A program made the position numbers and the translations under genes. A stretch of DNA of 64,000 bases from Sipunculus nudus (taxonomy: Eukaryota; Annelida; Sipuncula; Golfingiida; Sipunculidae): assembly GCA_026874595.1 (NCBI GenBank), contig CM049310.1, positions 26,461,058 through 26,525,057 on the forward strand. The letters run 5' to 3'. Shown piece by piece: positions 50,201 through 60,524 of this stretch (positions within the stretch are counted from its first letter, which is position 1; the number at the start of each line of letters is the position of its first letter). The notes beneath the pieces were generated by a model. The model did no database searches, was not told where the DNA came from, and worked only from the letters and a program-made list of their open reading frames with translations.

Positions 50201-53200
50201 CTGGATAAGTAAGTGCATGAAGATATGTAGGCCTACGTGCAATTGTCCTCTAAGATACCAGAATGTACTGCTATGAAATCATAGTAACTAGGCATGATTT
50301 TAATAAGCATTGTTGGACTTACGTAGGCCTATATATTTGAATAACATAACCTACATTAAAATGTACTGTGAAAACATGTTTCTTTGGTGTTACTTCACAG
50401 TTTAGTATCGTTTTCCCACGTTTATAAACTTTGGTATTATGTGCATTATCCCCAATAGCACATTTTAAAAACACCTTTCCAACAATAAAAAATATTGATT
50501 TTCCGTTATTTTATATTCTTGTTAATAACGATTTGTTTACATTAATGTGCATAGGCCTATTTATTATATATGTAATAAATTATTGTTCCACTAGTACTAC
50601 CAGTGTTCTCATTGTTTCTGATCCCTGCGGGAAAAAAATCGATTCTAATGCATACATATTGCATGACGTGAGAGGATGTTTCCAGGTAACTCTTGCATGA
50701 CGTGAGAGGATGTTTCCAGGTAACTCCCCTCCCCCCCCCCCCCCCCCCCCCCACCACCACCACCCCCACAAAAAAAAAAGAATAATTCGACCGCCAGTCG
50801 GCACAGCATCTCATGACGCTTCTTATAATAAACACGCCAGACTCAGTCACGTGAACCATGTCCATTTAAAAGACTTTACAAAATAAACACGCCATACCCA
50901 GTCACGTGAACCTTGCCGATGTAAAAGTAGATACGATTGGGTGAGAAAAGTTTACAGCGTCAGTGCGTCACCGCTGGCTGAGGGATGACGCGGTAAAATT
51001 GGACCGTTCAGGAAAAAAAAACCCAAACAGACGTGTCGTCTTGCATCTTAATTGTCCAGTAAATGTTTTATTTATTTTTATTTTTCCGTTATATTGACTA
51101 GATAGGATAATTCTGCAACTAAAGTCTGGAAAACCGCCTCGTTAATGTACCTTGTGTGCTACATATTGCTAAATTCACTCATTATCGCTCAATCACCGTC
51201 AGCCGCGGGGGCGGGTACTACAAAAGAAATTGCATGGATACCCTCAATTAAGAAAATAAGAGTTTTCACAAGTGTAAGACATTTTGGTTTTGATTTTCTA
51301 TTTCAAATTTTAGTACCATCGCACTGTTTCGAATGGGAAAGATTTGGATATATCAACGTTTATTTAGGCTAATCGTTGATCGAACCAAGTGCACACCTGT
51401 TTACCTGTCGCACCTGGATTTTTACCTGTGCAGATAAACGCGACAGACCAACTAAACAGCAATTTTATTATTGCATGAAATGTTAACAAACAGGGTAGAC
51501 ACATTTTTCAAGATTTTATTTTAAAATCAGTCGGCGATTTGTTTTTGCCTGCACATGTAAATATATATTAATTTGACATAAAAAGGTATATTACAGGTAA
51601 CCAGATAATTAGTGCATTTCACACCCATAAATTATATATTTTGCACATTGGAACAAAGTAAATAGTTTTTATTGCAATGTCCCTTATAACAAGTATAATA
51701 TATAATTCAAATTAAAAAAATGAGAATTTACCTTTATTTACCTGATCTTACCTGTGCAGGTGAGAAAACTTTTACAGGTAGAAATTGGCAAAATTGAAAT
51801 CCACAAGTCTCGTCGCTGTGCAGTTAATTAAAAGATAGCTTCTGCATATTGTTTTAACTCCTTCAAAATTTTCCTCTCCACTTTTAAAATGAAAAGTTGT
51901 CTTTATATTCTGTACTTACAAAGGTAATTAAATCTGTTTAAGATCAAAGGTATCATTTCAGGTAACCCAATAAATAGTGCAGTTAGTACCTATAATTCAT
52001 AAATTTTACACATGGCACTCAAAATTAAGTTGTATGTTTTTTTTTCTCCCTTATTACATGTATAAAATATATACTTCATGAAAAAAATAATTTACCTGTA
52101 TTTACCTGAACTCACCTGTACAGGTGAGTATGTTTTTATGTGTAACCGTAACCAAAATTATCAATTTATGTTTTACATGTCTGAAAAATCAAAATATAAT
52201 GGTTTTACACAGTTGACACTTGTTTATCCATATTCTTCTCAGCCACTTTTCAGCATGATTTTGTCACTGCCACAGGTAATTAGATCAGTTGAAGAACAAA
52301 GGTACTATTCACATAGGTAACTTAATTACTGTATTAAAAGCACCTGTTCTTATATCAAAATGAATTATACAGTCCATAAATAGAGAAGGTATTAATTTAT
52401 AGTAACTATATTGATGAACAAGGTGTTTGCTAACATATTCAGAAAAAAAAATAATTTACCTTTACTTACCTGTACAGGTAAACATATGTGTTATATGTTA
52501 ATAATCATAGAATGTGCTCTTTGGGTCAGCAAGCTTTTCAGGTGAAAAATATTTGATTTCCACAGAAAAATCCAATTTTACTTGCACATTCTGGTTCGTT
52601 GGTGGTTCCCTTTCCAGTATTAAACCAAATCATTTACCTTTTTCTTATCTGTAATTAATAATTACCTTAGAGTGAAAAAAAATCCTTAAATTTCCCTGTT
52701 TTTATCAAATGGTTAATGGGTTACCTGAACAGGATGAAAGGGGTCATTTTGGTGATATACCAGTGAGTGGAAATACAGTTAGTACAGATTTACCTGTTTT
52801 TACCTGTATATACCTTAGCTACATACATATCAAACCAGGTATGTAGAAAATAAATAAAATAACATGATGGACATATACCTGACAGTAAAAGCTGAAAATT
52901 TCACAAAGATACCTTTAACGGTTACTGAGTTAATGTCTCTTATATAGATTCATGTCAAAATGTGGAAAAAATGCAAAATAAATCTGAACAGTAGGAGTGT
53001 GACAATCCACAGGCTAATCTGAACAGTAAAGGGTTAAGGGCTCAGTGGCTGTGTAACTGATGCTGTTATTCTCAGGCATCTTTAACAACAAAGTTTATAT
53101 GAAAATAGTTTATATCATGTGTCAAATCTGACTGATTAAATATTTTCAATAATATTATAAGGGTTGCATAACTAACACAGCAAACATGAAAGTAAAATCA

Positions 53201-56200
53201 CCCTCAAAGGCACCAGAAATGAACAAATAGTTCAAAACTGACACTGGAGGGAGGATTCACATGTTGTATCAATTAGCAACAATTTTTATATCAGCCGCAT
53301 CTTTCTGTGTCACTGTGTGCCCAGTTTAAGTGCCCTTATCAGTAATTTGGACAAGGCCAAAATAAAAAGTTGAACCTCCAGTCTTATGTAACCTCCTTAC
53401 AAAGTTTCACAATCTGTAAATCTTGCAATCATATAGAAAGCAAAACATGACATTATTATTAATAAAACACCTTGGTATAACTTTTAGATGATGAATTATA
53501 TTTTATATATTGTATTTTGTAATATTTGATAAAAAGTAATTGCATCAGGATTAATTTCTATCAGATGGTTAGTTAGTATGACCTAATGAAGTAAGATTCT
53601 AAGCTTGCAGCAGCTGAAGTTAGTGACAGCCCTACCCCTTTCATACAGGAACAATCTATAAACAATTAAGGCAGAAAGCAGTTAACAAGGGGTGTGGTTA
53701 TATGAGAATGGTCACCTAATACTGAATAACAAACCTTACCTCCCCATCATAAGAACCAGAGGCCAGAATTGACAGTTTCTTTGGGTGTTTACATAAGCAA
53801 TGGACCCCATCATTGTGGCCATCCAGGGAACACAGGAATGGTTTCGCAAACACTCTCTCTAATTTCACAGCGTTCAATGCTCGTGTGTACTCTCTTGGGG
53901 CTTCAAATGGATGCAGTGCTGGATCATAGTTCCGTGGTACTAAAAAGAGAAAAAGTAAAATCAAGCAGTTTTCACAATGTCATATTAAATACATGTATAA
54001 ACATCTTTTGAAGAATTTAAATAATAATTTTTATAATTCCACAAATCATAGGTAAATAACACTTAACAGGGCCATCAAACTAATCTTTTTGTTCACTACC
54101 TTTCTTTCTAAATTTTCTGGTTACTGAAGAACATCTGTGGAAAATACTTGATGATCTAAATAAATAAGAGATATCGCTAATACCTATATTCTCATGTGTG
54201 GAGGCAGTAAATGACTGTCTGCTTGAAAAACTGCAGTCAAACAACTAGTGCCCCCTAGCGTCCAGCCTGACCAGCCCATTCAATTCAACACAGCAGTGTT
54301 GGCACTGGCAAAGTGTTTTTAATTGCCGATCATCCTGATACTCATTATTTATCATATTTAAAAGACATCGGAAATTGCTGAATTAAGCACGCTTTGCATC
54401 AGAATTCGATCCTAAATCAACTGCCTTGTAGGATGACATAAGGGAACGTACACAGGGTATTTCAGTCATTGATAAACTTCAAATTTTGCAAGTTTCCTTG
54501 AATTTGTCGTACATTCTGGTTCAAAACAATTGTATCCAATTGTATATATTCGATGAATATATAAATTAATTAACAAAGTAGGGACTGTCAGTTTCGTCCG
54601 TGCTAATGAGTGTTCGGCTGAATCACGCTTGCCTGCACAAACGGGCTTCCTGTTGCGCCAGCCGGTCGTTTTTCATCTCCATCTACACGAAAAGCTGCAT
54701 TAGCGATATCCCGTATTTCATTTGTGAATATGCAGCGGTTTGTAAGCATTCTGTAAATAAATCAGTGTAATCTAAATACTGGGCTGGTTTTTAAGTTGAT
54801 CTCCTTGTGCTAACAAACATACACCTCCCCGTGCCACTGTAAACATCTTTATTGCTGGGCCTGGTGTTTATAATATTTGAATATTTATCTACATTCATGG
54901 CAAATTATTGGCATGATCTCTCGCGTCAAGATGTCAGGTTTCATACCTATCTTTTTGTATGGGTACCAGTGGCAGTGTTTGAAAAGTTATATTTGAGGCA
55001 TTTTTTTAGGACATAACAGCTTATTTGGTCATCTACATGATCAGACATGAAAAAATAAAAACAGTTTCTCTGCTTATTTTCTCATATTAATTTTCCTGTG
55101 TGTTCCACTAGATTTCTCTGTGTTCCTAACATGATTTGTCAATGAACTTCAGAAGTGGACACTGTTAAAACTGTTTGGTGTCAAACCCACAGTCTCATGA
55201 TGAGGAGTCACACACACTCTCAACCGAGTGCTGGAAGATGTGATAACAATGGCTGATTTTGGCTTATTTATGTCTAGTTGCCAAGCAACATCTACCGACT
55301 AAACAGGAAATGACTGACAATAGTATTGTTTCCCATATCCCCACTCCAGCACGAAACCTAGGTTCCCTGGACCCCTGTTGCCCTAATATAATGAATTCCA
55401 TGTGTTGGTTCATTCTGTATAAGAATTTAATAATATTTCTGTGCTTGTAAGGGAACATCATGTTATGTGACAACTGTTTGCCATGTTTCAGGTGTAGATG
55501 ATATTCTGAACATCTGCTGATTAAAGATATGTTAAAACCCCGACTTGTCAACAGCTGATGAATTTTTTAAAAACTTTACTAGTGACACTATACTTGAAAT
55601 TCAGTATTCACACTTTATTACTATGGTATTGGGATATATCAGCCACCATTGATATTCGCCGCCAAGCAAAAACCATGTCAGCCGCCAGCAGCCAACAACA
55701 GGCGATTTCAGCCGCCAGCTGAAGTAAGCCACAGTTGGACTGACTCTGTTTAGTTGACCACATCGACCGCGGTGGTAAATGGAGAGCACTAATTTGGCCG
55801 CCAGGGTCCATATCACTAAGAATTCATAAGCAAAAGTACATGTAGTTTATCTTTTTCCCGTATACATGTACTTTAATGAGGGATGAAGCACTGATAATTT
55901 TAAAGATGTATATATTTTCTCTTAGGTTTTAGTGAGATACAATGGTGGTTTTTTAGATGCTGTGATGTCATTTTTAATTATCATTTATTTTATCAAATGT
56001 GTGTGAAGTGTGATTTGTATATTTGTTTCTGTTAGAGGGTAATAGAGGGTATATGTGAGGTGGGGTTTGATTAATTAATTCAGGGTGCTGCTTGGCTGGC
56101 CTGTGGTCACAGGTTTTCCTGGAATCCTTGGTCAGATTTGGCTCATTTCTAGGAATAGGAAAATTACAATAACTTTGCAATGAGTGATCATATTAAGTAT

Positions 56201-59200
56201 ATTAAAACAGCATATTGATCCTGAATTCAAAACCTACCTGGGTATATAATTTTTATGGTAAAAATATTTTATTTGAAAACCTGACTAATATGACTAGTTT
56301 GAAATATACTTGTAAGTGTAAACAGCTCAAAATCACCATCCTAAGGAGGAGAAATTATAAACATAATATTAAAAAGGGATACCTCTGAAAAATTAGTCTT
56401 TCTGTAACTGGCCAGATACAAATATGAAATACTAGCACTAGCAGCACTGAAAATTCTCAGACTGTGTCTTTGAGCCCTGGATGGCACAGCAGGGTCCCTG
56501 ACGGTATTCAGGGAGGCCCGGACAGTGTTTGACGGTCCCGGACGGTAAATAGTCACCACCCCCCCCCCCCCCCCCCCCGGCAGGTTGTGTCAGGTGCCTT
56601 GAGTGTTGGAGGTACGAGTGGAGTACATTTTACACTCAGCAACCATGGGTAAGAACCACGCCGCTATTGACTGAAAAGGGAGATCCCAATGACATAGTCG
56701 GGAGATCCTGCTTGTCGAGTCGTAGACTGATACCTGACATACACAAGTTTTATGAAAGTGAAACCATCCTGGCGTGAATAATAATAAAAAAAATAATAAT
56801 AATCATATTAATAATTAATACAAAAAAAATAAATACATAAAAAGATATTTAAATGGTAAATTTAGAATTTTTGAAAAAGAAATATTTTAGGGGGCCTATA
56901 AATACCTGTGGTTTCCCCCTCAGATGTTATATATACATGTGTGATTCTCCTCTTAGATAATATCATATTTATGCCTTGGTTCTCCTCTCAGATATCATAT
57001 ATATAAGCGTGGTTCTCCTCTCATATACCATATATGCATGGTTCTCCTCTCAGATATCATATATAAATTATAAGTGAGGTTCTCCTGTTGAATATGATAA
57101 AAATGCATGGTTCTCCTTTCATATATCATGTACAGTAAAAACTGGTCTAACGGACACCTCACTAAGGCGGACAACTGGCTATAACGGACAACATAGTGAA
57201 GTCCCTTCAAAATTCCCTATATGTTATGTATAAGCGGAACCTCTGTAAGGCAGACACCTCACTACTGCAGACAACGGACAGCAGATTTCAACTCAAACCA
57301 ACATTCTAAGAGTAAATGAACCTGACAAATGCGGACACGATAGGCCACCTTCGGCAGACACTGATTACTCGCCCCGGGCAACATCAAAGACCACCTGTAC
57401 TGTTGTTGTGTCTGGGACTAGAACACAAAGGATCATGCAATCCCCAGTTGTTACCTTAATGCGTGTCTGTGCTCATGTCACGAAGTGACGCGCTCCTAAT
57501 TTAAACACAGCAAATATGAAGCCATACATCATGTGACTTTATTTTACAATTGATCATTCACACGTTGGGAAGCTGCATATTTTTGCTCGACCGCGGGGTC
57601 ATTAAATTGATTAAACAGCTATCGATTACCCATGCATCCCTGATCCAACCACGCAGTATCTAACTGTAAAATAAGCCACTTTGTTATAGCAGGCTGTTTG
57701 ATATTAATTTATCGGTTTTGCTCTGTATATCTCAAAGTGATCTGCTCAGTGTCATACATCTGCTCATTTCCGTAGCTGTTTGTACCATGCCGCCATGTAC
57801 AAGCTCTTTGGGGTTCGTTTAATCTCGGGTGCCTTCAATATTAAAGCAAATCAAACCAAACAACCATCATCAAAAAAAGTTTATTTTAGGCTAAAGCTAC
57901 ATTCACCTATAAAAATATGTTCCCAGGCTCCTAGCCATTACAATCTTCGCATTATCAACGTCGTCATTATCTTTGAGATTATCGCATTTGGACAGCTGAA
58001 CAAAGAAAGTTTTAGGCAATGCCGCCAGGTGGCACCACACGTACTCTTGGGCAGGAGCTTATGCTATCTAAGAAAGTCAAGCTTATTCGACTGAGTGAAT
58101 CAGCGAAAATGAGCCTACGCGAGCATATGAACATTGTTTTTACGGATGTCTTCATAGACTTAAGTTCTAATATTGTTCACCACTTGAGATAGTAAAAATA
58201 ATCACATTTCGTATATGAATATTGAATGCAGGATGTGTGCATATATATGTATTACATATACATGATATCTGATATAATACAATAGACTCGGCCTTGCAGC
58301 TGTTCGTTGTCTTTATTTATAATCCCTCAGTTATCAACCAAGGTCAACCAGCCTAATAAGGACACCTCACTATTAAGGACAAAATGATTGAGTCCCTTGA
58401 CTGTCGGCTTTAGACAGGTTTCACTGTATATGATATCTAGGAGGAAAACCACGCGTATATATATCTAAGATGAGAACCACGCTTATATATGATATATGAG
58501 AGGAGAACCACGCATATATATGATATCTGAAAGTAGAACCACGCATATATACAATATCTAGGAGCAAAACCACGAATAAAAATGTTATCTTATTGTAGAA
58601 CCATGCATATATGTCATATTTGAGAGAAGAACCACACATATATATGATATCTGAAGGAGAACCACACACATATATATGATATCTGAGAGTAGAACCACAC
58701 ATATATACGATATCTAGGAGTGCAGAACCATGCATAAATATTATATCCGGGGGAGAACCACACATATCTCTGATCCACGCATGTATAAATCGGGTCCACA
58801 TATATATATTTTTCCAGAAGAAGAATACACGGAAAGACATACAGAAATATTTATAATAACACAATTTATCAATAATAATAGTAATAATAATAATTATTAT
58901 TGTTATTATTATTAATATTATTATTATAATAATTATTATTAATGATAATATTATTATTATTATTGTTATTATAACTGTTGTTATCTCATTTTGCGTTAGC
59001 GCGATTTAATCAAACTCAATATTATAAGGCCCTGCCATATATTGAGTCCAATAGCTATACAGTGAGAGTTTCTACAATAAAAGCCTCAGACTACACACCA
59101 CCCAATGCCCTTGTAACCAGTGGCAACAGGTGTTCATTACCCCGTGCCAGCGCGTCATTCTTCAGTGCTGGGCCTGTTGAAACAAAATGTTACAAAAGTT

Positions 59201-59843
59201 TAGCTGTCAATCACTCGAGTCAGCGATGCTATCAGTGAGGTCATCTGGTGCGCCTATTCGACTGTTCTTCCCTGTCCCTATATTAAACTCGCTGACATGC
59301 CTCTGGTGAAAAGGTCAGTAAATGTTAAAAAATGATGATCCAAGTTTAATTTTAGTTGCTATCGGAACCATGAAACACATACTTATTGTTGTTTAAATAG
59401 TGTAATCCTGTGTCTTGCTGTTAGGCAATAAACAGACAGTCAAAGTCAAGAGATGCAACGGATCCGTAGAAACTTGTAGAAACTCTCACTGTATGGCTAT
59501 TGGACTCAATATATGGCAGGGCCTTATAATATTGAGTCCAATTTAATCGGGCTAATTTTGCGTAGAAACTGGACGTATGTCAGGATGAGTTTTGTATTAT
59601 AAAATCATTCGAGGTTCATTTTTTATGACGGGAACCAGTCTATGGCTACACGCTCTTTCAACCAATAGGAACGTGGTTTTACACCGTGGTTGCTGAATAG
59701 GAAATGTTAACTATATAAAATCTCGAGTGTTGCACGCGTGCCTATGGGCGATATTACCAGATTTTGAGAATACCTTTATGTATATCCCGCTTCGTCTCAC
59801 GGATGTAGTCTTCTGGATTTCGGCTTAAAATTTTTATCTTCAT
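38274..59843 (-). CDS. DCAF13: DCAF13, WD-repeat and Sof1-domain protein (12 coding exons, 445 aa)
   Basis: Coding exons in transcript order: 59774-59843, 53740-53939, 46147-46254, 45755-45844, 44965-45120, 44450-44527, 43837-43919, 43368-43435, 42609-42705, 40082-40217, 39058-39221, 38274-38361. All introns are GT-AG, phases agree, and the sum is 1338 nt = 445 aa plus stop, the same length as canonical human DCAF13. Family blocks run in order: ILSRNPEDYIRET at the N-terminus, PRNYDPALHPFE, SLDGHNDGV, GQQVDIWDEERS, LYTFDMRKL, GSDEMNIRLWKANASEK, then the C-terminal Sof1 domain (about 353-440) with EKLKEKFAHHP and RIARHRHVPK. The WD propeller occupies about residues 60-350. The family acts in the nucleolus in the SSU processome for 18S rRNA maturation and as a DDB1-CUL4 substrate receptor. 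Introns 1 (5.8 kb) and 2 (7.5 kb) are repeat-rich. Confidence 0.96.
38535..38821. mobile_element. MITE family with GGTATGGTTCT ends, copy 2
   Basis: In DCAF13 intron 11. Collinear with 33677-34018: GGTATGGTTCTAAGGCA at the left, a C run, TTTTTATTTTGATTTTCAA, TTATTTTCATGCTTTTCCC, and GTGCCTGAGAACC at the right. Confidence 0.75.
39621..39755 (-). other. Candidate alternative terminal exon in DCAF13 intron 10
   Basis: On the minus strand an acceptor AAGTCCCCAG opens a 135-nt stop-terminated frame in phase 0, matching the phase-0 donor of exon 10 (40082). It would add 44 residues rich in Lys/Arg/Ser, then Pro/Gly/His, and skip the Sof1 tail encoded by exons 11-12. The stretch is more GC-rich than the surrounding intron. 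It may be a coincidence or a decayed repeat. Confidence 0.2.
41870..42445. repeat. Dispersed-type repeat with GGAC tail and strong terminal hairpin
   Basis: In DCAF13 intron 9. AT-rich body, then GGACGGACGGAC-type repeats (42366-42400). It ends in a hairpin at about 42410-42440 whose arms TAGCTCAGATGACT and AGTCAGCTGAGCTA pair at 13 of 14 positions around TAT. The left boundary is unknown. Confidence 0.5.
42717..42848. repeat. 66-bp tandem duplication beside DCAF13 exon 9
   Basis: Two copies (42717-42782, 42783-42848) differ at only a few positions. They start 12 bp upstream of the exon 9 acceptor in transcript sense, so the branch-point region is duplicated. Confidence 0.9.
46394..46852. 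mobile_element. Short repeat element with TTAACCCTG ends
   Basis: In DCAF13 intron 2. Left end TTAACCCTGCGCG also forms a hairpin with AGGGTTA; right end CACAGGGTTAA is its inverted match. The interior carries a GT repeat and a G run. No coding capacity; class not determined. Confidence 0.5.
47425..47488. repeat. Paired GC-rich palindromic boxes
   Basis: AACGCCCGCCAGGGCGCGC (47425) and AACGCCCGCCCGGGCGCGC (47470) are 45 bp apart in an otherwise AT-rich intron (DCAF13 intron 2). The neighbouring stretch to about 48.9 kb holds no recognised gene. Confidence 0.7.
50659..50752. repeat. 34-bp tandem duplication followed by a poly-C run
   Basis: Two identical 34-bp units (50659-50692, 50693-50726), containing TGACGTGAGAGG, lead into about 25 C and a CCA repeat. 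The C run could fold as an i-motif/G4 on the opposite strand, and its length is likely unreliable. Confidence 0.85.
50827..50926. repeat. 55-bp tandem duplication, each copy with TCACGTGA
   Basis: Two diverged copies share AATAAACACGCCA and AGTCACGTGAACC. The palindromic core CACGTG is a canonical E-box, doubled at 55-bp spacing in DCAF13 intron 2. Confidence 0.75.
51400..52820. repeat. Degenerate 360-bp satellite rich in TTTACCTG words
   Basis: At least three units, with anchors GGTAAC near 51597, 51959 and 52315. Each is followed 130-170 bp later by clusters such as TTTACCTGTATTTACCTG and a palindrome CACCTGTACAGGTG. It is in DCAF13 intron 2; on the transcribed strand the words read CAGGTAAA, the 5' splice-site consensus. 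Flanking intron sequence (48.9-51.4 and 52.8-53.7 kb) shows nothing recognisable. Confidence 0.75.
56910..57130. repeat. Minisatellite arm 1 (GGTTCTCCTCTCAGATATCA units)
   Basis: About seven units of 29-39 bp in DCAF13 intron 1. It is the inverse orientation of the array at 58429-58785, together forming a large interrupted palindrome. A 20-plus C run sits at 56559-56578 just before it. Confidence 0.9.
57133..58426. mobile_element. pogo/Tc1-like element at the centre of an inverted minisatellite
   Basis: Ends CAGTAAAAACTGGTCTAACG and (right, reverse complement) CAGTGAAACCTGTCTAAAGC, flanked by TA on both sides (57131-57132, 58427-58428). Subterminal CGGACACCTCACTA words are typical of pogo/Tigger-like elements. 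The longest internal frame (57780-58094, 104 codons) is not recognisable as a transposase, so the copy is non-autonomous or decayed. Confidence 0.8.
58429..58785. repeat. Minisatellite arm 2 (TGATATCTGAGAGGAGAACC units)
   Basis: About eleven units of 29-37 bp in reverse orientation to arm 1, still partly alike despite drift. A 147-codon minus-strand frame through the array is a repeat artefact. Confidence 0.9.
58860..58976. repeat. (TAA/TTA)n microsatellite, self-complementary
   Basis: A run of AATAATAAT changes to ATTATTATT, so the tract is itself able to fold back. Confidence 0.9.
58997..59554. mobile_element. Mutator-like long-TIR MITE, copy 2, with perfect 9-bp TSD
   Basis: A 558-bp element with inverted repeats of about 82 bp, flanked by ATTTTGCGT on both sides (58988-58996, 59555-59563). 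It is collinear with copy 1 (31494-33240) but lacks the nested element. Non-autonomous. It lies 220 bp from DCAF13 exon 1, in intron 1. Confidence 0.88.
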
Positions 59844-60524
59844 TTCTCATTTACAAATATTTTATCAACATGGTTTTAGCAATTTAAAGATTTATTTATA
59901 TGTTTCTCACACTTGATATTTCAAGCACAGATGTAACCGGTACGGACTAAAACCCGGATGCCACATGTCACATGTCACATGCCAAAGTGTGTGGACTAAA
60001 ACCCGGATGCCACATGTCACATGCCAAAATGCGGATACTAGTATTTGAAGCCGATATTAAGGGTTGAGACATCGGATGCCCGACGGCTTTAAATTTATAA
60101 TATGATAAAAAAATGATAAGTGTTCCTTAAATCAAGCGCCATCTATGTTGACGGAGGACTTTTCATTGAAGCCTTTCGGAGCGATATTTACTTTCAAAGT
60201 AAGTTCTATGAACTTATGGTTTTAAAAGTCTATGTCAACAAAGAGATTATGTCACCAGTTTACTCTAGTTGACTCGTTTTATCGAACTTTTTATTGACTT
60301 TAGACATATAAACCATTTTAAAGTTTGCAACAAGGATTCACCATTTATCGCTCATCAACTGTTTATAGCAACCTGCTGTGTTGCCAACGTGTCTAAGAGC
60401 CTGGGGGAAGCCCCTTCCATTGCATTCACAAGGGATAGCTTATGTCTTGCGTAACCGGTGACGCCAGCTCGAGTACGCTTGGTCACACTCTGATTACCAT
60501 TCACATAAACAAATCGTCTTCTCC
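59844..60524 (-). promoter_or_regulatory. Presumed DCAF13 5' UTR / promoter, shared space with LINE 5' region
   Basis: Between the DCAF13 start codon and the ORF1 start of the oppositely oriented LINE. No TATA box was assigned. An upstream out-of-frame ATG lies seven bases before the DCAF13 ATG. The LINE 5' UTR boundary inside this interval is not resolved. Confidence 0.4.
59944..60029. repeat. Two-copy tandem repeat with CACATGTCACATG words
   Basis: GGACTAAAACCCGGATGCCA begins both copies (59944, 59993). The first copy has one extra CATGTCA. It lies 100-190 bp upstream of the DCAF13 start codon. Confidence 0.85.

Noticed and set aside
57780-58094. 104-codon plus-strand frame inside the pogo-like element considered as transposase
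   Set aside because: No DDE-type motif or helix-turn-helix is visible, and it starts over 600 bp from the left end with little support.
58421-58864. 147-codon minus-strand frame rich in Tyr, Trp and Cys
   Set aside because: A direct translation of the minisatellite array; repetitive, with no domain.
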